From Kiloniellaceae bacterium (GTDB lineage Bacteria > Pseudomonadota > Alphaproteobacteria > Kiloniellales > Kiloniellaceae), in assembly GCA_028280915.1 (NCBI GenBank), contig JANQKX010000233.1:1-6267 (forward strand): 6,267 bases of DNA, read 5' to 3'. The translations under genes were made by a program, and so were the position numbers. The notes under the pieces were generated by a model. That model was not told the DNA's origin. It was given only the letters and a program-made list of their open reading frames with translations, and ran no database searches. Of this stretch, positions 1 to 4,921 are shown in pieces. Numbering within the stretch: position 1 is the first letter of the stretch; every line of letters begins with the position of its first letter.

Positions 1-1
1 T

Positions 2-328
2 TGCGATTCCTATGGATACGGGCCGCTGATCGATACCATCGTGATCCAGCGGGTCGTCATGCCCATGGTGGGACAGCCCGTGGACGAGGCCGCCATCGCG
101 GCCGCCCTGCCCGATGCCCGCACCTGCCTGCACGCCCTCAACGACCTGGTCCAGCCCGGCGACGGCACCCTGAACCTGGCGGAAATCCAACTGGTCCCGG
201 TCATTGACTACGTGAGCCAGGTTCCGGAGGGCCAAAGCCTGCTGGCGGAAACCGGCGCCATCACGGCCTGGTGGGACAGCCGCAAGGATCACCCCTCGGT
301 GGTCAAGACCCGGCCCGAACTGGGCTGA
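2..328 (+). CDS. Glutathione S-transferase family protein, C-terminal part (5' end outside window)
   Basis: This is the last 108 residues of an open frame that enters from the left edge and ends at TGA 326-328. It reads as the all-alpha C-terminal domain of a GST-like protein. The segment beginning SYGYGPLIDTIVIQRVVMP matches the helix after the substrate site in GSTs (usual pattern: ygysamigqlviqRvvvPm). It is followed by the long helix with NLAEIQLVPVIDYV and by the usual end, ITAWWDSRKDHPSV. Enzymes of this family conjugate glutathione to electrophiles or reduce and isomerise substrates in the cytoplasm. The N-terminal thioredoxin-fold domain, which carries the glutathione site, is missing only because of the window edge, so subclass and substrate cannot be told. 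One oddity is NLAEIQL where most GSTs have S-x-A-D-x-x-L, so the usual N-capping Asp is replaced by Glu. The gene converges on the response regulator. Family call is fairly secure; function is not. Confidence 0.85.
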   Translation, partial: CDSYGYGPLIDTIVIQRVVMPMVGQPVDEAAIAAALPDARTCLHALNDLVQPGDGTLNLAEIQLVPVIDYVSQVPEGQSLLAETGAITAWWDSRKDHPSVVKTRPELG

Positions 329-360
329 ACCCGCCGCCAGGCAAACCGACCTTGAGCTTG

Positions 361-381
361 GGGGCCGGACCCGCCGGCCTC
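361..381. terminator. GC-rich inverted repeat after the GST gene
   Basis: GGGGCCGG and CCGGCCTC flank the 5-base loop ACCCG, giving an 8-bp stem (one G-U pair) 32 bases after the GST stop. No T-run follows, so this is at best a non-canonical terminator or 3' RNA-stabilising hairpin. It could act for the + strand GST transcript or for readthrough from the response regulator. Confidence 0.35.
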
Positions 382-403
382 GTACCGCCCGCCCCTGAGA
401 AGG

Positions 404-538
404 GCAGTCGTCAGGCAAAGACAGTCTCAGGCAAGCGCAATCCTCAAGCCGGGACAGCCGTCAAGCCAGGGCAGTTCTCTGGCCAGAACAGTTCTCAGGC
501 CAGAACAGCCCTCAGGCCAGGGCGGCTCTCAGCTTGCG
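404..538. repeat. Eight degenerate 17-bp tandem repeats between convergent genes
   Basis: Reading the + strand, units start at 404, 421, 437, 454, 471, 488, 505 and 522. All are 17 bp except the second, which is 16. Consensus is roughly (a/g)cagtcctcaggccagg; the units at 488 (acagttctcaggccaga) and 505 (acagccctcaggccagg) are the most alike. The array fills most of the space between the GST and response regulator stops, and its last two units encode the regulator's final residues and its stop. It has no spacers of the kind seen in CRISPR arrays and codes for nothing I recognise. It is a minisatellite-like array; any role is unknown. Confidence 0.85.
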
Positions 539-871
539 CACGCTGATGGGTTTGCGGAAGGTTTTGACCGGCGCCAAGCCCCGGGCCGCGCCCTGCATGC
601 GCACCGAACGGGCGTTCAAAGGGTTGTAACCGGTTACGATTAATAGCTTTGACTGGCAGCCTTGCTCGATCAGCCATTCCACGATGTCGCTGCCGCTCAA
701 TTGCGGCATCACCATGTCCAAGACAATGGTGTCGGGCAAGACACGCGAATAGGTTTCCTTGAACTGACCAGGATCGGTTAGGGCGGTCACCTCGTAGCCC
801 ATGTCCTCCCCAACAACTTTAACAAAATCACCAAAATCCGGTTCGTCGTCCATAACCAAAAGACGCTTCAC
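512..871 (-). CDS. Stand-alone CheY-like response regulator (receiver domain only)
   Basis: The 119-residue protein is a single receiver domain with no output domain. The acidic pocket is D8-D9-E10, the phosphoacceptor is D52 in IVLDMVMP, the switch Thr is T80 in IVTGY, and the conserved Lys is K107 in RKP. All catalytic positions are present, so it should accept phosphate from a histidine kinase and act through protein-protein contact in the cytoplasm, as in chemotaxis, phosphorelays or anti-sigma switching. No kinase or partner gene lies in the window, so its pathway is open. The start is GTG, supported by AGGGGG 8 bases upstream on the minus strand; an ATG just upstream runs into a stop after three codons. 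The last codons and the TGA fall inside the 17-bp repeat array, so repeat slippage would alter the C-terminus. It is divergent from the sulfotransferase gene, with a long spacer between. Confidence 0.93.
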   Translation of the reverse strand: MKRLLVMDDEPDFGDFVKVVGEDMGYEVTALTDPGQFKETYSRVLPDTIVLDMVMPQLSGSDIVEWLIEQGCQSKLLIVTGYNPLNARSVRMQGAARGLAPVKTFRKPISVRKLRAALA

Positions 872-1250
872 AGATACATCCCCCTAAACTGACCTCTACA
901 CAAAACCCGAAGTACGCCTTTTGCCGCGTTTTTCTCCTAAGCGCCTCACCCAACGATCCAATCTCAAGACTCCAGCTCCCGCGGAACCGGCCTGGAGATT
1001 AAAAACCCACCATCAGTCAATTTAAACGACTAGTCAATACGTAAGTTAAGTATCTATCCAAACATTTACATTACATCAAAAGTTTTTTCTCGCCCTTAAA
1101 TGGACAAGAACAATTCTACCCATCTACTGTCCACTTTCCGTTAACCATAAGGTGTTAAAATATCATGCAAAATTAAGGGATGCATAGTCCTCTGTCCTAC
1201 CCGGATAGGAGAGATCTTCCTTAGAAACGTTTGATCATGGGAAAAGAAAC
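872..1250. promoter_or_regulatory. 379-bp AT-rich spacer between divergent genes (presumed promoters)
   Basis: No credible gene is seen here. The stretch from about 1000 to 1250 is much richer in A and T than the flanking genes. It must hold the promoters of the response regulator (leftward) and probably the sulfotransferase (rightward). I cannot place a clear -35/-10 pair: the best -10-like strings for rightward transcription are TAAAAT (1156-1161) and TATCAT (1161-1166), neither with a convincing -35. Other structure: a direct repeat AGTCAAT at 1015-1021 and 1032-1038 (17 bp apart, a possible binding-site pair); an inverted repeat CTCCAG/CTGGAG at 970-975 and 992-997; and an inverted repeat TCCTA/TAGGA at 1195-1199 and 1206-1210, about 40 bp before the sulfotransferase start, which could be an operator or leader hairpin. 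Confidence 0.5.
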
Positions 1251-2105
1251 ATGCCGCTGCATCAACCGATCGAGGCAAACGACCTAAACCCGGTGATTAT
1301 CACCTCACCGCAGACCCGTTGCGGCACCACCCTGATCCAGCGGCTCTTGTGTTCCAGCGACAACGGCATCGCCTTTGGCGAGCAGCTTTGCGTCGATTTG
1401 CAGGTATTACATGATCTTTTCATAAACCGTCACAGCTTTTTTTATCCCTGCCGGGAGGACCACCGGAACCAGCTGGCTGAAGTGTGCCGCGGTAACACGG
1501 ACTTCTGGATGCCCAACCTGATGCCCGACATCGATGGATATCTCAACGCCTTGGTAAACACCTATAAGGAGGTCATGGTTCCCTTCCAAAACCACGCCCG
1601 GCAACTCAACCGGCCCGTATGGGGCGCCAAGGTGCCCACCTGGCCCGCCGAGCGTTTGGAGTTCTTGCTGACCTTGCTGCCCCAGGCCCGGGTTATCTAC
1701 ATCTATCGCAACGTCTTTGATTGCGCCAAATCGGCGAAATCCAGGAAATTCATCGGCTCTGAAGACAGCATCCACGCCTATGCGGCCACCTGGGCGCAAA
1801 ACGTCGCCCAGGTCTCCGCCCTCATCGGCAGCCACAACATCCTGGCGATCGAGTACGAGCGCTTGCTGGCCGAGCCGGTCCTGACGGTCGAGACCATCAG
1901 CGCGGTGACCGGGGCCACGAACATCGACCCCAAGATCTTGGGAAGCAGCGGAAATACCTGGACCGGCCAAGAAAGCAACGGCCACGCGCCCGACGGCTAC
2001 ATCGCCCCCAGCGACCTGACGGCCAGGGAAAGGCGGATCATCTCCCAAGCGGCCGGCGCGGTGATGGCTGAGCTTTATCCCGAAATCACCCAAGAGTCCG
2101 CCTAA
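1251..2105 (+). CDS. PAPS-dependent sulfotransferase family protein
   Basis: The 284-residue protein has the two nucleotide-binding signatures of cytosolic-type sulfotransferases. The 5'-phosphosulfate loop is near the N-terminus, IITSPQTRCGTTLIQRLL (residues 16-33; family pattern s.PrSGTTll.rlL). The 3'-phosphate site is RVIYIYRNVFDCAKS, with R153 and S161. WGAKVP (residues 124-129) fits the conserved segment before it. Family members move a sulfuryl group from PAPS to a hydroxyl or amine on a carbohydrate, lipid, peptide or small molecule; the acceptor cannot be predicted here. There is no signal peptide or membrane segment, so it is probably cytoplasmic. In the P-loop-like motif the usual Ser is Cys (C24). 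The ATG is preceded by a weak GGGA about 8 bases upstream, and an in-frame TAG at 1206 limits any extension. It appears monocistronic, and no PAPS-synthesis or glycan genes are adjacent. Confidence 0.85.
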   Translation: MPLHQPIEANDLNPVIITSPQTRCGTTLIQRLLCSSDNGIAFGEQLCVDLQVLHDLFINRHSFFYPCREDHRNQLAEVCRGNTDFWMPNLMPDIDGYLNALVNTYKEVMVPFQNHARQLNRPVWGAKVPTWPAERLEFLLTLLPQARVIYIYRNVFDCAKSAKSRKFIGSEDSIHAYAATWAQNVAQVSALIGSHNILAIEYERLLAEPVLTVETISAVTGATNIDPKILGSSGNTWTGQESNGHAPDGYIAPSDLTARERRIISQAAGAVMAELYPEITQESA

Positions 2106-2133
2106 ACAAGCAGGCTGGGCCGCTTCAACCAGA

Positions 2134-2178
2134 GCCGTCTTTTCAGGGTGGCCGTCTTTTCAGGCCGTCTTTTCAGGG
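2134..2178. repeat. Three direct copies of gccgtcttttcag(gg)
   Basis: Copies lie at 2134-2148, 2151-2163 and 2164-2178, with steps of 17 and 13 bp. They sit between the stops of the convergent sulfotransferase and hspQ genes. The core GTC..TTCAGG resembles the GTC(C)TCAGGC core of the 17-bp array at 404-538, which occupies an equivalent convergent site. GGCC palindromes at 2150-2153, 2163-2166 and 2177-2180 could pair with each other, so a hairpin role at the 3' ends is possible but unproven. Confidence 0.75.
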
Positions 2179-2194
2179 CCTCCACGCAATCATG

Positions 2195-2208
2195 GCCGGA
2201 ACACCGGC
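2195..2208 (-). terminator. Short hairpin at the hspQ stop
   Basis: GCCGG and CCGGC are separated by a 4-base loop and begin at the last base of the hspQ stop codon. The stem is perfect but only 5 bp, and no T-run follows on the minus strand. It may help end the hspQ transcript together with the direct repeats just beyond it. Confidence 0.3.
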
Positions 2209-2546
2209 TAGTGGGCATGCTCGGGGCGGAGGATGTAGCAGCCGTCCTTGATACCGTCAAAGAGATCGTCAACGGAAGGGTGAGCCACCGGCTCGGCGGT
2301 TTCATCGGTCAGCAAATTTTGCTCGGACACATAAGCGATATAGGGGCCGTCGGCGTTGACCGCCAGCAGGTGATAAAAGGGCTGCTCCTTGGCCGGGCGA
2401 ACCTCTTCGGGAATGGCTTCGTACCATTCCTCCGTATTGGCAAATTCGGGATCCACGTCAAAAACCACGCCGCGGAAATCGTAGACCCGATGGCGGACGA
2501 TCTGCCCAATGGGAAACTTGGCCTGGGCCCAAACCGGATCGGTCAC
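2208..2546 (-). CDS. hspQ: HspQ: heat shock protein / hemimethylated-DNA-binding (YccV-like) domain
   Basis: The 112-residue protein matches HspQ almost end to end (E. coli HspQ is about 105 residues). The hallmark stretch starts at K10 with FPIGQIVRHR and continues FRGVVFDVDPEFANTEEWY (residues 24-42), then IPEEVRP, QPFYHLL and YVSEQNLL, and ends in CYILRP. In enterobacteria HspQ is a small heat-shock-induced protein that binds hemimethylated DNA, affects DnaA stability, and acts as a specificity-enhancing adaptor of Lon protease; the same role is inferred here. Start is GTG with GGAG 9 bases upstream. It follows the lipoprotein gene by 26 bp on the same strand, so the two are probably co-transcribed. 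I cannot see a sigma-32 type promoter directly in front of it, nor a clear one before the lipoprotein gene. Confidence 0.94.
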   Translation of the reverse strand: MTDPVWAQAKFPIGQIVRHRVYDFRGVVFDVDPEFANTEEWYEAIPEEVRPAKEQPFYHLLAVNADGPYIAYVSEQNLLTDETAEPVAHPSVDDLFDGIKDGCYILRPEHAH

Positions 2547-2572
2547 CTTACTTTACTCCGAAACGCCCCACT

Positions 2573-2803
2573 CTACTCATCAATCCGATAGCCGATGGGC
2601 GCTTGATAGTCTTCCACCAACCGGTTGTCCTCCCCGGCCAGCGCCTGGCTATGGCAGTCCGCCTCGGCCAAGGTCCGATAACAAAACGGACTGGCATAAA
2701 TCGGCTCCAGCGTCGAAGGCTTAGCACAGGCGGTCAGCGTCAAGGCAACCAAAATCGTGAACCATCGTCCCAAGCACCACGGGCCAAATACCAGCCGATA
2801 CAT
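2573..2803 (-). CDS. Small predicted lipoprotein
   Basis: The 76-residue product has a short N-terminal region, a hydrophobic stretch and a lipobox, LTAC (residues 23-26), so it should be cleaved and lipidated at C26. The mature chain is only about 51 residues. Ala at +2 does not signal inner-membrane retention by the E. coli rule, so outer membrane is the default guess. The mature part contains FCYRTLAEADC (C41 and C50, possibly a disulfide) and then DNRLVEDY. From memory this C-Y-x-T-L-A-x-x-x-C pattern recurs in small uncharacterised alphaproteobacterial lipoproteins; function is unknown. I chose ATG 2801-2803 because GGAAGGA stands 8 bases upstream. An in-frame TTG at 2837-2839 would add 12 residues without a better ribosome site. 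It is the first gene of a likely two-gene unit with hspQ. Confidence 0.75.
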   Translation of the reverse strand: MYRLVFGPWCLGRWFTILVALTLTACAKPSTLEPIYASPFCYRTLAEADCHSQALAGEDNRLVEDYQAPIGYRIDE

Positions 2804-2839
2804 CCCCACGATCCTTCCGGGCAGCCTATGAAGCCGCAA

Positions 2840-2937
2840 ATTAGGTTTAAGTTATAAAAGGCCTTAGGACAAGAACTTCACACTTTGCGTGTTTATTTTT
2901 CCTTAATTTTCCAATCTGACATCACGATGTTCCGGAC
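2840..2937 (-). promoter_or_regulatory. AT-rich upstream region of the lipoprotein-hspQ unit
   Basis: About 100 bp with strong A/T bias, in contrast to the GC-rich flanks, lies directly upstream of the lipoprotein gene and is the natural place for its promoter. Reading the minus strand, TATAAC is a good -10-like hexamer, but TTGTCC lies only 10 bp before it, which is too close for a standard -35. I therefore do not assign a specific promoter. An ACAC/GTGT inverted repeat with a TTTGC loop also occurs here, at about 2880-2892. Confidence 0.35.
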
Positions 2938-2958
2938 GCCCGAGCGGACACCGCGGGC
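2938..2958 (-). terminator. GC-rich hairpin after the SecD-like gene
   Basis: GCCC-ga-GCGG pairs with CCGCGGGC across a 3-base loop, giving 8 GC pairs with a 2-base bulge, 5 bases beyond the stop of the minus-strand gene. No T-run follows in either direction. Its position fits a transcription end or 3' stabiliser separating this gene from the downstream lipoprotein-hspQ unit. Confidence 0.4.
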
Positions 2959-2963
2959 CCATT

Positions 2964-3368
2964 TCAAGGTGAAAGATAATCGGTAATGCCCTGCAGATGG
3001 TCCTGATCGGCGATGGCAAAGACCATCCGGCCGGTCTCGTTCACCCCCTTCACCAGGGCGCTGCCGATTTGGTAGGGGCCGCTGACGATCTGGATCTTTT
3101 GCCCGATATGATCCAAGGTGAACTGGGCGAAGCGGTCGGCGGCCGGCGGCGTAAGGCGCAGATACAGCTTATTCCCATCCACCGAGAGCACCAGAATATC
3201 ACCGGCGTCCACGGCAAATGCCGCCAATTCCGGCGACTCCGCCCGGGCGCCCGCTGGCAGCACGCCAAGGCCGAGCAACACCCCCAGCCCCCAGGCCAAG
3301 CAGAGGGCCCGAAAAGGCCTCAGACTTTTCAACAGCGTCGCTTTCTCTTGCCTGGCCGTGCGCTCCAT
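2964..3368 (-). CDS. Secreted protein resembling the SecD periplasmic P1-head domain
   Basis: The 134-residue protein starts with a basic, then strongly hydrophobic, N-terminus ending AGARA/E, a good Sec signal with signal peptidase I cleavage after A43. The mature 91 residues contain LYLRLTPPAADRFAQFT (68-84), IGQKIQIV (88-95), and a segment ending in SALVKGV and a strand before the C-terminus. This order matches the head subdomain of the SecD P1 region (l.LT..ga..fa.lT...ig..iai.ldg.v...p.v...i..G...i). No SecD membrane segments are present, so it is a free periplasmic domain, not a translocase subunit; function is unknown. The similarity is from memory and not from a search. The ATG has no clear ribosome site. 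An in-frame TTG at 3330-3332 (protein then beginning MKSLRPFRA) gives a more typical signal peptide and may be the true start. It is divergent from the MFS gene. Confidence 0.7.
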   Translation of the reverse strand: MERTARQEKATLLKSLRPFRALCLAWGLGVLLGLGVLPAGARAESPELAAFAVDAGDILVLSVDGNKLYLRLTPPAADRFAQFTLDHIGQKIQIVSGPYQIGSALVKGVNETGRMVFAIADQDHLQGITDYLSP

Positions 3369-3521
3369 TGGGCCAGTCTAAAAGGGGCCCATCCCGACCC
3401 GCAAGAGGATCGTGTCCGGCCTTTCCCGGCAACCTGTCCAGCAAGTCTGGTTGTTGCCGCGTCGCGAAAATGCTTTGCTGGCCCTTCTTTACGGGAAAGT
3501 ACCTTGTTGGCGGATCAGACG
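3369..3521. promoter_or_regulatory. Spacer between the divergent SecD-like and MFS genes
   Basis: About 150 GC-rich bases that must carry promoters for both directions. I find no convincing -35/-10 pair on either strand and no obvious regulator-type palindrome. No regulator gene adjoins the exporter operon. Confidence 0.3.
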
Positions 3522-3569
3522 AATGACCTGGCTAAACAATGAGCTGGCTAAACAATGACTTGGCTCAAT
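3522..3569 (+). repeat. Three-copy 16-bp tandem repeat over the MFS start codon
   Basis: Copies are 3522-3537 (aatgacctggctaaac), 3538-3553 (aatgagctggctaaac) and 3554-3569 (aatgacttggctcaat). Copies 1 and 2 differ at one base; copy 3, which contains the real start and first codons, differs from copy 1 at three. Each copy has an ATG, at 3523, 3539 and 3555; because the unit is 16 bp, the three ATGs lie in three different frames. Only the third opens the long MFS frame. Confidence 0.9.
3523..3558 (+). other. Possible leader mini-ORF coupled to the MFS gene
   Basis: ATG 3523 opens MTWLNNELAKQ followed by TGA 3556-3558, which overlaps the MFS start in ATGA. GGCGGA lies 8 bases upstream of this ATG, a better ribosome site than anything before the MFS ATG. 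The first five residues equal those of the MFS protein (MTWLN). A second mini-ORF from ATG 3539 ends at TGA 3569-3571, just past the MFS start. Translation of either is inferred, not shown. Confidence 0.35.
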
Positions 3570-4916
3570 GAAGATACCAGAAGGTGGTTTGTCCTGGCGG
3601 CCATGGGCGGGGTCTTGGGCCTGATCGTGCTGGACGAGACGGTGGTGGCCGTTGCCTTGCCCACCATCCGGGCCGACCTGGACATGAGCCCGGTGGCCAG
3701 CCATTGGGTGGTCAACGCCTATTTGCTGGTCTTTACCAGCCTGGCCCTCATGGGCGGCAAGCTGTGCGAAATCCTGGATATGCGCAACCTCCTGGTGGGC
3801 GCCATCCTGCTCTTCGGCCTGGCCTCCCTGGCCTGCGGTTTTGCTCAAAACACGACCTGGCTGCTGAGTGCCCGCGCCCTGCAGGGCTTTGCCGCGGCGA
3901 TCATCTTCCCCGCCTCCATCGCCATCATCACCATGATCTTTCCGCCCCATCAGCAGGGCCTGGCCTTTGGCATCCACACCAGCATCGGCGGCCTTTTCAT
4001 GTCCCTTGGTCCGCTGGTGGGCGGGCTGTTCACCGAGTTTTTGACCTGGCGCTGGATTTTCTGGATTAATCTGCCGATTTTGCTGCTGATCACCAGTGAT
4101 ATCTGGCTCGCCTGGAAGGGACCCCTGCGGCGAAAAAGCACGGATAAGACAGCCCTTCCCGCCCTGGATTGGGCCGGCTTCGCGCTCATCGTGCTGGCCT
4201 TGGCCTGCCTGATCGTCGGGCTCATGCAAGCGCCGGAATGGGGCTGGCTGTCCCTGCCCTGCTTGGCCCTGTTTGTCCTGTCGGCAGCCAGCCTCGCCGC
4301 CTTCATCGCTCGGGAACGCAAGGTCGCGGCGCCCTTTATCAACCTGGGTCTTTTTAAAGAAAGGACCTTCGGCACGGCGGGGCTGGTGATCTTTTCCGGT
4401 CAGTTCGGCAAAATCGCCTCTATTGTTTTTGCCGCCCAGTTTTTGCAGGAAGTCCTCAAGGCCTCTCCCCTGGTCGCTGGTATCGCCCTGCTGGCGGCCC
4501 TCGCCCCCTCCTTGATCACCTCCACGCTTTTGGGACGTCTCAGCGACCGCTACGGCGCCCGCAAACCCTGCCTGGCCGGGACCCTGCTGCACGGTCTGGC
4601 CCTCTTGGCCCTCGCCATGGCCGCCCAGTTCGAGAGCATGGTCCTGTTTTGCGCCTGCCTCGTCATTTGGGGCGGCAGCCTGCCCACCCTCTACGTGCCC
4701 ACGCGCCGCGCGGCGCTCAACAACATTCCGGCGGCGGAAAAGGGCCAAGCCAGCGGCATCAGCATGGTGGCGCAATTGGCCGGCGGCACCCTTGGCATGG
4801 CGGTCTGCGGTTCCCTCCTCGCCGCCACGGGCAACTACCCGCTGCTTTTCCTCACCGCCGCCAGCGTGGTACTTTTCGCCCTCGCCAACGCTTGGCGCGG
4901 ATTCGACCGCGATTGA
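3555..4916 (+). CDS. MFS exporter, DHA2 (EmrB/QacA-like) family
   Basis: The 453-residue polytopic membrane protein has the DHA2 signatures. Motif D1 is LDETVVAVALPTI (26-38) in the first membrane helix. A degenerate motif A is GKLCEILDMR (68-77; family GklaDrfGrR). Motif B is RALQGFAAA (107-115), and motif C is in SIGGLFMSLGPLVGGLF (143-159), the antiporter hallmark, followed by WRWIFWINLP. The length suits a 14-helix drug:H+ antiporter. It should export a small, probably hydrophobic compound across the inner membrane using proton motive force; the substrate is unknown. Motif A is unusual: the acidic residue is Glu and the GR pair is replaced by D-M. The ATG is the third of three repeated ATGs and has no good ribosome site, suggesting coupling to the preceding mini-ORF. 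No HlyD/EmrA adaptor gene is adjacent. The GAP-like gene starts 5 bases after its stop. Confidence 0.93.
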   Translation: MTWLNEDTRRWFVLAAMGGVLGLIVLDETVVAVALPTIRADLDMSPVASHWVVNAYLLVFTSLALMGGKLCEILDMRNLLVGAILLFGLASLACGFAQNTTWLLSARALQGFAAAIIFPASIAIITMIFPPHQQGLAFGIHTSIGGLFMSLGPLVGGLFTEFLTWRWIFWINLPILLLITSDIWLAWKGPLRRKSTDKTALPALDWAGFALIVLALACLIVGLMQAPEWGWLSLPCLALFVLSAASLAAFIARERKVAAPFINLGLFKERTFGTAGLVIFSGQFGKIASIVFAAQFLQEVLKASPLVAGIALLAALAPSLITSTLLGRLSDRYGARKPCLAGTLLHGLALLALAMAAQFESMVLFCACLVIWGGSLPTLYVPTRRAALNNIPAAEKGQASGISMVAQLAGGTLGMAVCGSLLAATGNYPLLFLTAASVVLFALANAWRGFDRD

Positions 4917-4921
4917 ATGTC

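Noticed and set aside
404..538. CRISPR array
   Set aside because: The 17-bp units abut with no unique spacers, units are degenerate, and no cas gene is present.
271..546. Plus-strand small protein across the 17-bp repeat array
   Set aside because: It begins inside the GST gene, its sequence is just the translated repeat, and it overlaps the end of the response regulator.
1407..2093. Minus-strand open frame (228 codons) opposite the sulfotransferase
   Set aside because: It is antisense to a gene with clear PAPS-binding motifs; its own translation is Gly/Asp/Val-rich with no domain.
2148..2591. Plus-strand open frame opposite hspQ
   Set aside because: It is antisense to a well-conserved HspQ and shows no domain.
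2880..2905. Rho-independent terminator on the plus strand (ACAC/GTGT stem then T-rich run)
   Set aside because: The stem is only four pairs, and there is no plus-strand gene upstream for it to serve.
3489..4775. Long minus-strand open frame (428 codons) opposite the MFS gene
   Set aside because: It is a very polar, Gly/Gln/Asp-rich, low-complexity translation with no recognisable domain, exactly antisense to a clear 14-helix exporter; a product of high-GC codon bias.
4649..4921. N-terminal extension of the GAP-like protein
   Set aside because: The extension lies inside the MFS gene in another frame and is rich in Arg, His and Gln, unlike a membrane protein; homology-like content begins at the Met at 4922.
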